A DNA stretch of 64,000 nt. Source: Streptomyces sp. KMM 9044 (GTDB taxonomy: Bacteria > Actinomycetota > Actinomycetes > Streptomycetales > Streptomycetaceae). The stretch covers positions 2,356,001 to 2,420,000 of the forward strand of contig NZ_CP113910.1 in the NCBI RefSeq assembly GCF_024701375.2, read 5' to 3'. Made by a program: the position numbers and the translations under genes. Below are positions 26,937 through 36,009 of the stretch, one piece after another (position 1 is the stretch's first letter; every line of letters begins with the position of its first letter). Under the pieces are notes generated by a model. It ran no database searches, was not told the DNA's origin, and worked only from the letters and a program-made list of their open reading frames with translations.

Positions 26937-27971
26937 GCGCACGACTACACCGACCCCGGCAAACCCAAGATCGCCTGGAATGACGAGGCCGCCCGCGCCG
27001 CGCTGGTCGACGCGCTGGTGTCCGACGCACTCAACCTGCTCGGCCGGCTGCCCGACCGCGAGCTGGGCGAGCAGGCCGCGAACGCGGTGGGCCTGCTCGC
27101 CCTGGTCGCCGGCCAGGACGTGGAGCCGGCCGAGGACTCCGACGGCCGCGACGGACGCTGGCGCATCGCCCGGCGCACCGTGCCCGACCGGACGGTGTCC
27201 ACCGTCGATGCCGATGCCCGGCACATCCACAAGAACCGCACCCGCCACCAGGAGGGCTACCGCGGGCACGTGTCCTTCGAGCCGGAGGCCGGACTGTTCA
27301 CCGCCGTGGCGCTGACCGGCGGCTACGGTCCGGACAACCACGAGGCCGCCGTCGCGCTGGACCTGCTGGCCGACGAAGACCACAGCGAAGGCGAGACGCT
27401 GACCGTGCTCGGCGACTCCGCCTACGGCACCGGCAGCCTGCGCGAACAGCTGACCGCCCAGGGCCACGTCCTGGTGATCAAACCGCCGCCGCTGCGGCAG
27501 GCCGTCCCCGGCGGCTTCACCATCGACGACTTCCACGTCGACACCGGCGCCGCCACCGTGACCTGCCCGGCGGGACAGACCGCGAATCTGGGCCGCCCCA
27601 AGGCCGACGGCGCCCGCACCGCCCAGTTCAAACGGCTGTGCACCGGCTGCCCGCTGCGGGAACGCTGCACGACCTCGAAGACCGGACGGGTCGTCAATGT
27701 CCACCCCCAGCACGGGCTGCTGACCGCCGCCCGGCACCAGGCCACCACCGACACCGCCTGGCAGGACGAATACCGCCGCTGGCGGCCCCCGGTCGAACGC
27801 GCCATCGCCTGGCTCGTCGCCCACGGCCACCGCCGCGTCCGCTACCGAGGCGTGATCGCCAACAACATCGCGCTCCACCACCGCGCCGCCGCCCTCAACC
27901 TCCGCCGACTGATCAACCTGGGACTCACCCGAACCAGCGGCACCTGGCACCTCGCCCCAACCACCCCATGA
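26937..27971 (+). pseudogene. IS1182-family transposase, N-terminally truncated
   Basis: About 345 codons of an IS1182-type transposase are open, from AHDYTDPGKPKIAWNDEA through DADARHIHKNRTRHQEGY, HEAAVALDLLADE, LGDSAYGTGSLREQL, a cysteine cluster (CTGCPLRERCTT) and the C-terminal RRWRPPVERAIAWLVAHGHR. The DDE-domain residues in the visible part are present, but the N-terminal region is missing because the IS3-type element abuts it. The right IS end is probably within 27990-28040 (CCACAAGATTTTCAGTGG). Confidence 0.82.
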
Positions 27972-28071
27972 CGAAGAAGGGCCGCCCGGCCTGCGGCCGA
28001 ACAGCCCCTCCACAAGATTTTCAGTGGCCTTCTAGGCAACGCCACGCCCGAACTGGGAATGTGCAAGGAGA

Positions 28072-28145
28072 TCAGCACCAGCCCAGCACGGGACGGGTTC
28101 CCTGGGGTGATCACAGGTGTCTACAGGTCAGCACGCAGTCAGCAC
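28072..28145 (+). repeat. Integrase arm-type repeats, right end (two pairs)
   Basis: TCAGCAC at 28072-28078 with a CCAGCAC variant at 28083-28089, and TCAGCAC at 28128-28134 and 28139-28145. Each pair is spaced 11 bases, as at the left end. The pattern is typical of arm sites bound by a tyrosine integrase's N-terminal domain. Confidence 0.7.
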
Positions 28146-28157
28146 GGGTAAGGCAAG

Positions 28158-28179
28158 AGCCCCGGATCGCTCCGGGGCT
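28158..28179. terminator. Hairpin terminator near the right end of the element
   Basis: AGCCCCGGA, loop TCGC, TCCGGGGCT: 9-bp perfect stem. In the excised circle it would lie 57 bases beyond the integrase stop, so it is probably the natural integrase terminator, now separated from it by integration. Confidence 0.7.
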
Positions 28180-28239
28180 GCAACGCTGTGACCTGCATGT
28201 TTGCCGTCAGGAACGATCGCTGCTACGTCAGCGTCTCAG

Positions 28240-28254
28240 ATACCGTCCGCACAT
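28240..28254. repeat. Right attachment site (15-bp core, attR)
   Basis: ATACCGTCCGCACAT, identical to 22889-22903. The base to its left (G, then A, C, T) completes an ATC and TGA for the integrase frame if the two ends are joined. Confidence 0.88.
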
Positions 28255-28304
28255 ACGTGCAACACTGCCAGACTCCGCGCCACCACGAGGAGCCCCCGCC
28301 CCAC

Positions 28305-29027
28305 ATGGACAGCACCGCATCCGCCTCGCTCACCTCCCTCTGGGACGAGGTCACCGGCACCCAGCCCGACCCTGACCTGTGGGTGGTGATCGCCACACTG
28401 GCCGCCGCGCTCGTCGTGGTCACGCCGCACGGGCTGTGGCGGCTCTCGCGCAATGCCATCACCATCGCGCACGAGGGGGGCCACGGGCTCGTGGCACTGC
28501 TCACCGGCCGCACCCTCACGGGGATACGCCTCCATTCGGACACCAGCGGCCTGACCGTCAGCCGCGGCAAACCGACCGGCATCGGCATGATCCTCACCGC
28601 CGCGGCCGGCTACACCGCTCCCCCGCTGCTGGGCCTCGGCGGTGCGGCGCTGCTGGGCGCCGGGCGCATCACGCTGCTGCTGTGGCTGGCCACGGTGCTG
28701 CTCGTGGCGATGCTGGTCATGATCCGCAATGCCTACGGGGCGCTGACGGTGCTACTCACCGGCGGCACGTTCGTCCTCGTGTCCTGGCTGGCAGGCCCGC
28801 AGGTCCAGGCGGCCTTCGCGTACGCCGTGGTGTGGTTCCTGCTGCTCGGCGGGGTGCGCCCGGCGTTCGAGCTCCAGGCCAAGCGGGCGCGCGGGGGCGC
28901 GGGCGACTCGGACGCGGACCAGTTGTCCCGGCTGACACACGTACCGGCGGGGCTGTGGTTCTTCCTGTTCCACGCGGTGTCGCTGTGTTCGCTGCTCGGC
29001 GGTGGACGGTGGCTGCTGGGGCTGTGA
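28305..29027 (+). CDS. M50B-like membrane metalloprotease
   Basis: A 240-aa integral membrane protein with about six hydrophobic helices. The zinc motif HEGGH sits in [20 protein letters not shown] (about 55-60), and [20 protein letters not shown] is the second conserved block of the M50B group. A third metal ligand, usually an Asp in a distal helix, is not obvious, so proteolytic activity is not certain. The ATG at 28305 follows GAGG (28287-28290). The gene was divergent from the SRAP gene with 50 bases between starts before the element inserted. Confidence 0.8.
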   Translation: MDSTASASLTSLWDEVTGTQPDPDLWVVIATLAAALVVVTPHGLWRLSRNAITIAHEGGHGLVALLTGRTLTGIRLHSDTSGLTVSRGKPTGIGMILTAAAGYTAPPLLGLGGAALLGAGRITLLLWLATVLLVAMLVMIRNAYGALTVLLTGGTFVLVSWLAGPQVQAAFAYAVVWFLLLGGVRPAFELQAKRARGGAGDSDADQLSRLTHVPAGLWFFLFHAVSLCSLLGGGRWLLGL

Positions 29028-29218
29028 CGCCGCAGGAGTGGCCCGGGGGCGGTGGTTGCCGACGGGTCAACAGGGGCGCCCGCCGCGCGGGACCCACGCG
29101 TACTCCGCCCAGGGGCACCCGGTGGAGCGGCCCGGCCTGGGGTACAACGGCCCGGGGCCGACCGTTCGGGGTGTCCCGGGCACGCCCGGTGGCCGGAACC
29201 GCCACTAAAGTGGTGCGC

Positions 29219-30535
29219 ATGACCGCTGATCCCGCGCACACCGACCTCTGGCCCGCCCCGCACGCGAGCGGAGCCGTCGACGCGACGGTCCACGTGCCGG
29301 GGTCGAAGTCGGTCACCAACCGTGCTCTCGTACTCGCCGCCCTCGCCTCCGAGCCCGGCTGGCTGCGCCGCCCGCTCCGCTCACGCGACACGCTGCTGAT
29401 GGCCGGCGCGCTGCGGGCCATGGGGATCGAGATCGAGGAGGGCGTGGGCCCCGACGGCACCGGTGAGGCCTGGCGGGTGCTGCCCACGGGCCTGCGCGGC
29501 CCGGCCACCGTCGATGTCGGCAACGCCGGCACGGTGATGCGGTTCCTTCCCCCGGTGGCCGCCCTGGCCGACGGTCCCGTCCGGTTCGACGGCGACCCGC
29601 GGTCGTACGAGCGCCCACTGAACGGCGTCGTCGACGCACTGCGTCACCTGGGTGCCCGGATCGACGACGACGGCCGGGGCGCGCTGCCGCTGACCGTGCA
29701 CGGCGGCGGCGCCCTGGAGGGCGGCCCCGTGTCGGTGGACGCGTCCTCGTCGTCGCAGTTCGTCAGCGCGCTGCTGCTGTCGGCGCCGCGTTTCAACCAG
29801 GGCGTCGAGGTCCGGCACACCGGCGCGACGCTTCCCTCCCTGCCGCACATCCGGATGACCGTCGACATGCTCCGCGCGGTGGGCGCCCAGGTGGACAGTC
29901 CGGAGTCGGGCGGCGAGCCCAACGTCTGGCGGGTGACCCCGGGTGCCCTGCTCGGACGGGATCTCGCCGTCGAACCCGACCTGTCCAACGCCCAGCCGTT
30001 CCTGGCGGCGGCGCTGGTGACCGGCGGCCGGGTGCTCGTCCCGGACTGGCCGGCCCGTACCACCCAGCCCGGTGACCGGCTGCGGGAGATCTTCACCGAG
30101 ATGGGCGGTTCCTGCGAGCTGACCGAGCAGGGGCTGGAGTTCACCGGTTCCGGATCGGTCCACGGCATCGACGTGGACCTCGGCGAGGTCGGTGAGCTGG
30201 CGCCGGGCATCGCGGCCGTCGCGGCGCTGGCGGACTCACCTTCCACGCTGCGCGGTGTGGCCCACCTCCGGCTGCACGAGACGGACCGCCTGGCCGCGCT
30301 CACCAAGGAGATCGACGAGCTCGGCGGCGACGTCACCGAGACCGCCGACGGTCTGCACATCCGCCCGCGCCGGCTGCACGGCGGTGTCTTCCACACGTAC
30401 GAGGACCACCGCATGGCCACCGCCGGTGCGATCATCGGCCTCCGGGTGGGGGGCGTACGGATCGAGAACGTGGCGACCACGGCGAAGACCCTCCCGGACT
30501 TCCCCGCACTGTGGGCCGGGATGCTCGGGGCTTAG
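29219..30535 (+). CDS. aroA: 3-Phosphoshikimate 1-carboxyvinyltransferase (EPSP synthase)
   Basis: A 438-aa shikimate-pathway enzyme that joins phosphoenolpyruvate to shikimate-3-phosphate. Motifs: [18 protein letters not shown] (about 24-41, the Lys-Ser phosphate site), [17 protein letters not shown] (family signature, here VGNAGT), [18 protein letters not shown], and [16 protein letters not shown]. The ATG at 29219 begins the homologous protein; the frame is open upstream over the M50 gene only as a shadow. rsgA follows after 11 bases, suggesting one transcript. Confidence 0.95.
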   Translation: MTADPAHTDLWPAPHASGAVDATVHVPGSKSVTNRALVLAALASEPGWLRRPLRSRDTLLMAGALRAMGIEIEEGVGPDGTGEAWRVLPTGLRGPATVDVGNAGTVMRFLPPVAALADGPVRFDGDPRSYERPLNGVVDALRHLGARIDDDGRGALPLTVHGGGALEGGPVSVDASSSSQFVSALLLSAPRFNQGVEVRHTGATLPSLPHIRMTVDMLRAVGAQVDSPESGGEPNVWRVTPGALLGRDLAVEPDLSNAQPFLAAALVTGGRVLVPDWPARTTQPGDRLREIFTEMGGSCELTEQGLEFTGSGSVHGIDVDLGEVGELAPGIAAVAALADSPSTLRGVAHLRLHETDRLAALTKEIDELGGDVTETADGLHIRPRRLHGGVFHTYEDHRMATAGAIIGLRVGGVRIENVATTAKTLPDFPALWAGMLGA

Positions 30536-30546
30536 GACCGCAGACG

Positions 30547-31557
30547 ATGCGCCGCTACGGCAAGCACACCGACGAGGACGACATCCGCTCCCGTCCGAAC
30601 CGCAAGGGCAACCGGCCGCGCACCCACATCCGGCCCAAACACGAGGACGCCGCCGAGGGCATGGTCCTCACCGTCGACCGGGGCCGGCTCACCTGCCTCG
30701 TCGAGGACCGGACCGTGTTCGCCATGAAGGCCCGTGAGCTGGGCCGCAAGGCGGCGGTGGTCGGCGACCGGGTCGCGATCGTCGGCGACCTCTCCGGGGA
30801 GAAGGACACCCTCGCGCGGATCGTCCGCATCGAGAAGCGGACGTCGGTACTGCGCCGTACCGCGGACGACGACGACCCCTACGAGCGGGTCGTCGTCGCC
30901 AACGCCGACCAGCTGGCCGTCGTCACCGCCCTCTCCGACCCCGAGCCCCGCCCACGCCTGATCGACCGCTGCCTGGTCGCGGCGTACGACGGCGGGCTCA
31001 CCCCGCTGCTGGTCCTGACGAAGTCGGACCTCGCACCACCGGACAAACTGCTGGAGCTGTACGGCGACCTCGACATCCCGCACGTCGTCACCAGCCGCGC
31101 GGAACTGGAGAGCGGTGCGGCGGCCGACCGGGTGCGGGAGCAGCTGGCGGGCCGGATCACGGCGTTCGTGGGGCACTCCGGGGTCGGCAAGACGACCCTG
31201 GTGAACGCGCTGGTGCCGCAGGAGCGGCGGCGGTCGACCGGGCATGTCAACGCGGTGACAGGGCGGGGGCGCCATACGACGACGTCCGCGCTGGCGCTGC
31301 CGTTGTCGGGCGCCGAGGGGTGGGTGGTCGACACCCCCGGAGTGCGGTCGTTCGGCCTCGCGCACGTCGATCCGTCACGGGTCATCCTCGCCTTTCCCGA
31401 CCTCGGTCCGGGTACGGAGGGCTGCCCCCGCGCGTGCAGCCACGACGAGCCGGACTGCGCGCTGGACGCGTGGGTCGCCGAGGGACACGCGGACCCGGCG
31501 CGGCTGTACTCGCTGCGGCGGCTGCTGGCGGCCCGGGAGCACACGGAGGGCGACTGA
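30547..31557 (+). CDS. rsgA: Ribosome small-subunit biogenesis GTPase RsgA
   Basis: A 336-aa circularly permuted GTPase that checks late 30S maturation. Order of motifs: N-terminal OB fold (about 35-110), G4 LTKSDLA, then G1 GHSGVGKTTLVNAL and G3 DTPGVRSFG, followed by the C-terminal zinc site GCPRACSHDEPDCAL (C-x4-C-x-H-x5-C). All G motifs are intact. The ATG at 30547 is 11 bases after aroA. The order aroA-rsgA is conserved in Streptomyces. Confidence 0.93.
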   Translation: MRRYGKHTDEDDIRSRPNRKGNRPRTHIRPKHEDAAEGMVLTVDRGRLTCLVEDRTVFAMKARELGRKAAVVGDRVAIVGDLSGEKDTLARIVRIEKRTSVLRRTADDDDPYERVVVANADQLAVVTALSDPEPRPRLIDRCLVAAYDGGLTPLLVLTKSDLAPPDKLLELYGDLDIPHVVTSRAELESGAAADRVREQLAGRITAFVGHSGVGKTTLVNALVPQERRRSTGHVNAVTGRGRHTTTSALALPLSGAEGWVVDTPGVRSFGLAHVDPSRVILAFPDLGPGTEGCPRACSHDEPDCALDAWVAEGHADPARLYSLRRLLAAREHTEGD

Positions 31558-31780
31558 CCCGGACGGACCGGACCGGACCCGAAGGGTCCTGGAGCGGCCT
31601 GAAGCCGCCGGGTCTTCTCGGGCCACGACGCGGAATCGTCGGCCCGCCCGTGTTTGCCATGGACCACGGACGGTAAGTGCATAATCGCACCGAGCCGGAT
31701 CCGAAGCTCTCGAACCCGGCGGAACAGGTCGCCGTACGCGAAAGCGGTCACTGCATGTCGGGACGACGGGAGGACGACAC

Positions 31781-32104
31781 ATGGCGTGGCTGCTGGTCGT
31801 GGTGGCCGGGTTGCTCGAGACCGGTTTCGCCGTGTGCCTGAAGCTGTCCCACGGCTTCACACGGCTCTGGCCGACGATCGCCTTCTGCGTGTTCGCGCTG
31901 GGCAGCTTCGGCCTGCTCACCATGGCCCTGAAGAAACTGGACGTCGGGCCCGCGTACGCCGTGTGGACGGGGATCGGGGCCGCCGGCACGGCCGTCTACG
32001 GGATGGTGTTCCTGGGTGACCTGGTGTCGACGCTGAAGATCGTGTCGATCACCTTGGTGATCGTCGGCGTGATCGGGCTGCAGTTGTCTGGGTCGGCGCG
32101 CTGA
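31781..32104 (+). CDS. SMR-family transporter (SugE/Gdx-like)
   Basis: A 107-aa four-helix small multidrug resistance protein. The conserved membrane glutamate is in GLLETGFAVCLKLSHGF (Glu13), as expected for proton coupling, and KLDVGPAYAVWTGIGAAGTA is the second signature. The W-x-G-I-G-A-A-G pattern resembles SugE/Gdx guanidinium exporters more than EmrE-type multidrug pumps. No convincing guanidine riboswitch was found upstream. GGGAGGACGACAC precedes the ATG. A divergently oriented TetR-family gene lies just downstream. Confidence 0.85.
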   Translation: MAWLLVVVAGLLETGFAVCLKLSHGFTRLWPTIAFCVFALGSFGLLTMALKKLDVGPAYAVWTGIGAAGTAVYGMVFLGDLVSTLKIVSITLVIVGVIGLQLSGSAR

Positions 32105-32148
32105 ACGCTTCCCGACGGTGGGCGTGGGGGTGCGGCAGCGCCGGAGTG

Positions 32149-32760
32149 CTACGGCGCCGGCTGACGGTACAGGGCACTGCGGACCAGATCGGCGACACCG
32201 CCCTCGGCCGGCGGCGCGGCGATGCAGGACAGGGCGAGGCGCACCACCAGTTCGCAGGCGCGGGTCAGCTCCGCGGCGTCGGCCGGCCCGGGCACGCCGG
32301 GGCCGGTCAGGACGGCCACCGCGCGGTCGCGGACGAGCGCGACGAGGTCACCGGGCGAGGGCAGCGGACCGTCGGCGTGGCGTTGGGCGGGGACGGCAGA
32401 GCCGGACCGGACCGGCGCGAGGGCCGGGGAGGGCAGGTACTCGCTCCAGCAGCCGGTGAGCAGGGCCCGGACGAGGGCATTCTGGCGGGCCGCGGCGGCG
32501 GTCCACTCGGCCGCCGCGGTGAGCCGGTCGCGGGGGTCGCTGTGGACCGTGAGGGCCCGGTCGACGCCGGCGAGGTAGCCGTCGGCCTCTCTGCGGGCCA
32601 GGGCCCTGGCGAGTCCGTCCTTGCTGCCGAACTCGTTGTAGAGCGTCTGCCGGGACACCCCGGCCGTCGCGGCCACGTCCACCATCCGTACCGCGGACCA
32701 CGGGCGGCGCGCGAGGGCCGTGTAAGCGGCGTCCAACAGGGATTCCCGCGCTGCAGGCAT
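32149..32760 (-). CDS. TetR-family transcriptional regulator
   Basis: A 203-aa regulator. The N-terminal helix-turn-helix is ARESLLDAAYTALARRPWSA then VDVAATAGVSRQTLYNEFGS (about residues 5-50). The C-terminal ligand domain is not recognised. The ATG at 32760 is placed 5 bases after GGAGG plus CG; a second ATG directly upstream (32763) is possible. It is convergent with the SMR gene, which it may or may not control. Confidence 0.85.
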   Translation of the reverse strand: MPAARESLLDAAYTALARRPWSAVRMVDVAATAGVSRQTLYNEFGSKDGLARALARREADGYLAGVDRALTVHSDPRDRLTAAAEWTAAAARQNALVRALLTGCWSEYLPSPALAPVRSGSAVPAQRHADGPLPSPGDLVALVRDRAVAVLTGPGVPGPADAAELTRACELVVRLALSCIAAPPAEGGVADLVRSALYRQPAP

Positions 32761-32918
32761 CATCGCCTCCCTCGGGGCGGGCGAGCGGCTCTGCGTCTCA
32801 GATTTGACGCGCCGCCGGGCACTGTCAAGGGTTCGCGCGACGTGCGGACCGTCGGCCCGCGCGCGGGCCACAAGCCCCCTGTGGCCCTGGCCCCACCTCG
32901 GCAGATACGGTTCGTTTC

Positions 32919-33719
32919 ATGCCCGACTACCTTGACGACCTGCGTCTCGCCCATGTCCTCGCGGACGCCGCCGACGCCGCGACGATGGACCGGTTCAAGG
33001 CCCTCGACCTCAAGGTGGAGACCAAACCGGACATGACGCCGGTGACCGAGGCGGACAGGGGCGCGGAGGACGTCGTCCGAGGCCACCTGAAGCGTGCCCG
33101 TCCGAGGGACGCGGTTCTCGGCGAGGAGTACGGGGTGGAGGGCACGGGGCCGCGGCGCTGGGTGATCGACCCGATCGACGGCACCAAGAACTACGTGCGC
33201 GGCGTTCCCGTCTGGGCCACCCTGATCTCCCTGACGGAGGCCGGCGAGGGGGGCTTCCAGCCTGTCGTCGGTCTCGTCTCGGCTCCCGCGCTCGGCCGCC
33301 GCTGGTGGGCGGCGAAGGGCCACGGCGCGTACAGCGGCCGCAGCCTGACCTCGGCCTCCCGGCTCCAGGTCTCCCGGGTGTCCAAACTCGCCGACGCCTC
33401 GTTCGCGTACTCCTCACTCAGCGGCTGGGAGGAGCAGGGGCGCCTGGACGGCTTCCTGGACCTCACCCGCGAGGTGTGGCGGACGCGCGCGTACGGCGAC
33501 TTCTGGCCGTACATGATGGTCGCGGAGGGGGCGGTCGACATGTGCGCCGAGCCCGAGCTGTCGCTCTGGGACATGGCCGCCACCTCGATCGTCGTCACCG
33601 AGGCGGGCGGCGGTTTCACCGGACTCGACGGCCGGCCCGGACCGCACAGCGGCAACGCGGCCGCCTCGAACGGCCTGCTGCATGACGAGCTGCTGGGCTA
33701 CCTCAACCAGCGTTACTAG
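32919..33719 (+). CDS. hisN: Inositol-monophosphatase-fold phosphatase, probable histidinol-phosphatase
   Basis: A 266-aa Mg-dependent phosphatase. Metal-site motifs are [22 protein letters not shown] (Glu-Glu), [19 protein letters not shown] (D-x-I-D-G-T) and [19 protein letters not shown] (distal Asp). In actinobacteria this subgroup is HisN, which removes phosphate from histidinol-phosphate in histidine synthesis; members act on inositol phosphates too, so the substrate is inferred. The ATG at 32919 begins the family N-terminus [15 protein letters not shown]. Confidence 0.87.
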   Translation: MPDYLDDLRLAHVLADAADAATMDRFKALDLKVETKPDMTPVTEADRGAEDVVRGHLKRARPRDAVLGEEYGVEGTGPRRWVIDPIDGTKNYVRGVPVWATLISLTEAGEGGFQPVVGLVSAPALGRRWWAAKGHGAYSGRSLTSASRLQVSRVSKLADASFAYSSLSGWEEQGRLDGFLDLTREVWRTRAYGDFWPYMMVAEGAVDMCAEPELSLWDMAATSIVVTEAGGGFTGLDGRPGPHSGNAAASNGLLHDELLGYLNQRY

Positions 33720-33915
33720 CGCTGCCGGCGTCCGGGGACGCACGAAGCCCGCGCACGAGGCCCGCGCCCCAGATCCGCCGCACGCGCCCTCTTGTTGGCT
33801 CCGGCCTTACCTGCGACTCTGAGGATCCGCCCACTTGTGAAATTGTGAAACCGTGAACCGGCGGACCGCTCCGGCGTCCGACGGCACGGTTCCCGGTAGG
33901 AGGTGGCTCCATCCC

Positions 33916-34320
33916 ATGCTCGTCCGTGACGCCATGAGCACGGTGGTCCTCACCATCGGCCCCGCCCACACTCTTCGCCAGGCCGCCACCCTGATGTCCG
34001 CCCGCCGCGTCGGCGCGGCCGTGGTCCTCGACCCCGACGGCATCGGCATCGGCATTCTCACCGAACGGGACGTCCTCAATTCGCTGGGCCTGGGACAGAA
34101 CCCGGACTCCGAGCGCGCCCACGCCCACACCACCACCGACGTCGTCTTCGCCGCCCCGTCCTGGACGCTCGAGGACGCCGCCCACGCCATGGCCCACGGC
34201 GGGTTCCGCCATCTGATCGTCCTGGAGCGGGGCGAGCCCGTCGGCATCGTCTCGGTACGCGACATCATCCGCTGCTGGGCTCCCCTACGACGACAGGCCG
34301 CCCAGCACACACCTGCGTGA
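33916..34320 (+). CDS. Tandem CBS-domain protein
   Basis: A 134-aa protein made of two CBS domains (about 1-58 and 68-125): LVRDAMSTVVLTIGPAHTLR, GIGIGILTERDVLNSLG and VFAAPSWTLEDAAHAM, GEPVGIVSVRDIIRCW. Such stand-alone pairs bind adenosine nucleotides and regulate partners. The ATG at 33916 is preceded by TAGGAGGTGG; a GTG at 33853 is also in frame. A terminator hairpin follows at 34353-34385. Confidence 0.83.
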   Translation: MLVRDAMSTVVLTIGPAHTLRQAATLMSARRVGAAVVLDPDGIGIGILTERDVLNSLGLGQNPDSERAHAHTTTDVVFAAPSWTLEDAAHAMAHGGFRHLIVLERGEPVGIVSVRDIIRCWAPLRRQAAQHTPA

Positions 34321-34352
34321 CCGAACGGGTCAGGAGCCGCTCGGCACGCCGA

Positions 34353-34385
34353 ACGGGCCGGGCCCCGTGAGGGAGCCCGGCCCGT
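34353..34385. terminator. Intrinsic terminator between the CBS gene and catalase
   Basis: ACGGGCCGGGC (34353-34363) pairs with GCCCGGCCCGT (34375-34385), an 11-bp perfect stem with an 11-base loop, between two convergent genes. Confidence 0.75.
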
Positions 34386-34413
34386 CGCCACGACAAGCGG
34401 TCCAGCGCTGGAA

Positions 34414-35865
34414 TCAGCCGCGAAGGGCCTGGACCGCGGCCTCCAGCCGCTTGCCGAAGTCCTCGTCCGCCTGACGGAAGTTGTTGATCGCGCGCTCGGC
34501 GATGTCGTCGCGCGTGACCCCGGAGAGGGCGCCCGCCAGGTTGTCGACCAGGCGGACCTTCTCGTCCTCGCTCATCAGCCGGTAGAGGTTGCCCGCCTGC
34601 ACGAAGTCGTCGTCCTCGGCGTGGGACGGCGTGGCCGTCTCGCCGGTGAGACCGGTCACCGCGATGGGCTCCCACAGCGGACGGTCGATCTGGACCGGAC
34701 CGTCGAAGCTGTTCGGCTCGTAGTTCTTCGCACCCTTGTGACGGCCGTCGTACAGGTGGCCGTCACGGGAGTAGGTGCGCGCCTCGGTGGCGTGCGGGCG
34801 GTTGACCGGCAGGTGGTCGGCGTTGATCCCGACCCGGTACCGGTGGGCGTCCGCGTAGGAGAAGACGCGGCCCTGGAGCATCCTGTCCGGGGACGGACCG
34901 ATGCCGGGCACGAAGTGACCGGGGCTGAAGACGGACTGCTCGACCTCGGCGAAGATGTTCTCCGGGTTGCGGTCGAGCTCCAGCTTGCCGAACTCGATGA
35001 CCGGGTAGTCCGCGTGCGGCCAGACCTTGGTCAGGTCGAACGGGTTGAAGCGGTACGTGGCCGCCTCGGCCGCCGGCATGATCTGCACGCCCACGGTCCA
35101 GGACGGGAAGTCGCCCCGCTCGATGGACTCGCGCAGGTCACGCTGGTGCGAGTCGGGGTCCCTGCCCGCGAGGACCTCGGCCTCCCCGGCGGTGAGGTTC
35201 CTGATGCCCTGGTCGGTCTTGAAGTGGTACTTGACCCAGAAGACCTCGCCGGCCTCGTTGTTCCACTGGTAGGTGTGGGAGCTGAAACCGTCCATGTGAC
35301 GGTAGGACGCCGGGATACCGCGGTCACCGAACAGCCAGGTCACCTGGTGGGTGGACTCGGGCGACAGGCCCCAGAAGTCGAAGACGTTGTCCGCCTCCTG
35401 CGAGCCCGTGTACGGGTCGCGCTTCTGCGTGTGGATGAAGTCGGGGAACTTGATGGCGTCCCGGATGAAGAAGACCGGGGTGTTGTTGCCGACGAGGTCG
35501 TAGTTGCCCTCTTCGGTGTAGAACTTCAGCGCGAAACCACGCGGGTCGCGCACGGCGTCCGGAGCGCCCAGATTGCCTGCCACGGTCGAGAAACGGACGA
35601 AGGTCTCCGTCTCCTTGCCCACCTCGGACAGGAACTTGGCCCTGGTGTACTTCGTCACGTCGGCGGTGACCTTGAAGGTTCCGTAGGCGCCGGCGCCGCG
35701 GGCGTGCACCACGCGCTCCGGAATGCGCTCACGATTGAAGTGGGCCAGCTTCTCCAGAAGCAGCTGGTCCTGAACGAGCACCGGGCCACCGACGCCCGCG
35801 CTCTCACTGTTCTGATTGTCGGATACCGGAGCCCCGGCCTCCGTGGTGAGCGGTCCCTGCGTCAC
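34414..35865 (-). CDS. catA: Monofunctional heme catalase
   Basis: A 483-aa small-subunit catalase. The distal active site is [20 protein letters not shown] (His near 65); the distal Asn is in [15 protein letters not shown] context ([20 protein letters not shown]); the proximal heme Tyr is in [15 protein letters not shown]. Length and sequence fit S. coelicolor CatA, induced by hydrogen peroxide. I chose the GTG at 35865 because CAGGAGG lies five bases upstream; an ATG 18 bases earlier would bury that site. The gene is divergent from catR, with a candidate operator at 35926-35939. Confidence 0.93.
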   Translation of the reverse strand: MTQGPLTTEAGAPVSDNQNSESAGVGGPVLVQDQLLLEKLAHFNRERIPERVVHARGAGAYGTFKVTADVTKYTRAKFLSEVGKETETFVRFSTVAGNLGAPDAVRDPRGFALKFYTEEGNYDLVGNNTPVFFIRDAIKFPDFIHTQKRDPYTGSQEADNVFDFWGLSPESTHQVTWLFGDRGIPASYRHMDGFSSHTYQWNNEAGEVFWVKYHFKTDQGIRNLTAGEAEVLAGRDPDSHQRDLRESIERGDFPSWTVGVQIMPAAEAATYRFNPFDLTKVWPHADYPVIEFGKLELDRNPENIFAEVEQSVFSPGHFVPGIGPSPDRMLQGRVFSYADAHRYRVGINADHLPVNRPHATEARTYSRDGHLYDGRHKGAKNYEPNSFDGPVQIDRPLWEPIAVTGLTGETATPSHAEDDDFVQAGNLYRLMSEDEKVRLVDNLAGALSGVTRDDIAERAINNFRQADEDFGKRLEAAVQALRG

Positions 35866-35925
35866 GTGTGCCTCCTGCGTCATTCCAACCAACTGTGCCC
35901 CTCGGCCAAAGCCATCCCCGATCCT

Positions 35926-35939
35926 ACAATGGACAATGT
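35926..35939. promoter_or_regulatory. Candidate CatR operator in the catA-catR intergenic region
   Basis: ACAATGGACAATGT gives a repeated ACAATG, equivalently CATTGTCCATTGT on the other strand, in the AT-rich centre of the 144-base divergent region. PerR/Fur-type operators are AT-rich repeats of this kind. The call rests on position and composition only. Confidence 0.4.
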
Positions 35940-36009
35940 CTAAGTCAAGTAAGGCTCCAAAATCACACTCATTCGGGATCTGGCCTCCGCGGCTGTTAGA
36001 CTGGCGTTC

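Larger units (their letters stand above)
22889..28254. mobile_element. Integrated element at the SRAP start codon (tyrosine recombinase type), decayed
   Basis: A 5.4-kb insertion bounded by a perfect 15-bp direct repeat. Its left end carries integrase and excisionase genes on the minus strand. Its centre is occupied by insertion sequences (about 25039-27971), which probably replaced original cargo. Its right end carries integrase arm-type repeats and a hairpin. In a rejoined circle the integrase reading frame would terminate two codons past the core and be followed by the hairpin at 28158-28179, which supports the boundaries. No replication, transfer or phage structural gene remains. Integrase frameshift and excisionase amber codon make it immobile on its own. 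Confidence 0.85.
27972..28304. other. Right end of the element and promoter region of the M50 gene
   Basis: No gene. The stretch holds the end of the IS1182-type element, four arm-type repeats (28072-28145), a hairpin (28158-28179), the right attachment core (28240-28254) and then 50 bases of original chromosomal sequence before the M50-like gene. Before insertion those 50 bases separated two divergent start codons. Confidence 0.7.

Noticed and set aside
31558..31780. Possible guanidine riboswitch in front of the SMR transporter
   Set aside because: Some words resemble the guanidine-III consensus (CCGGA, ACCCGG), but the required P1 pairing with an ACGGCGC partner is not present and the type I and II motifs are absent.
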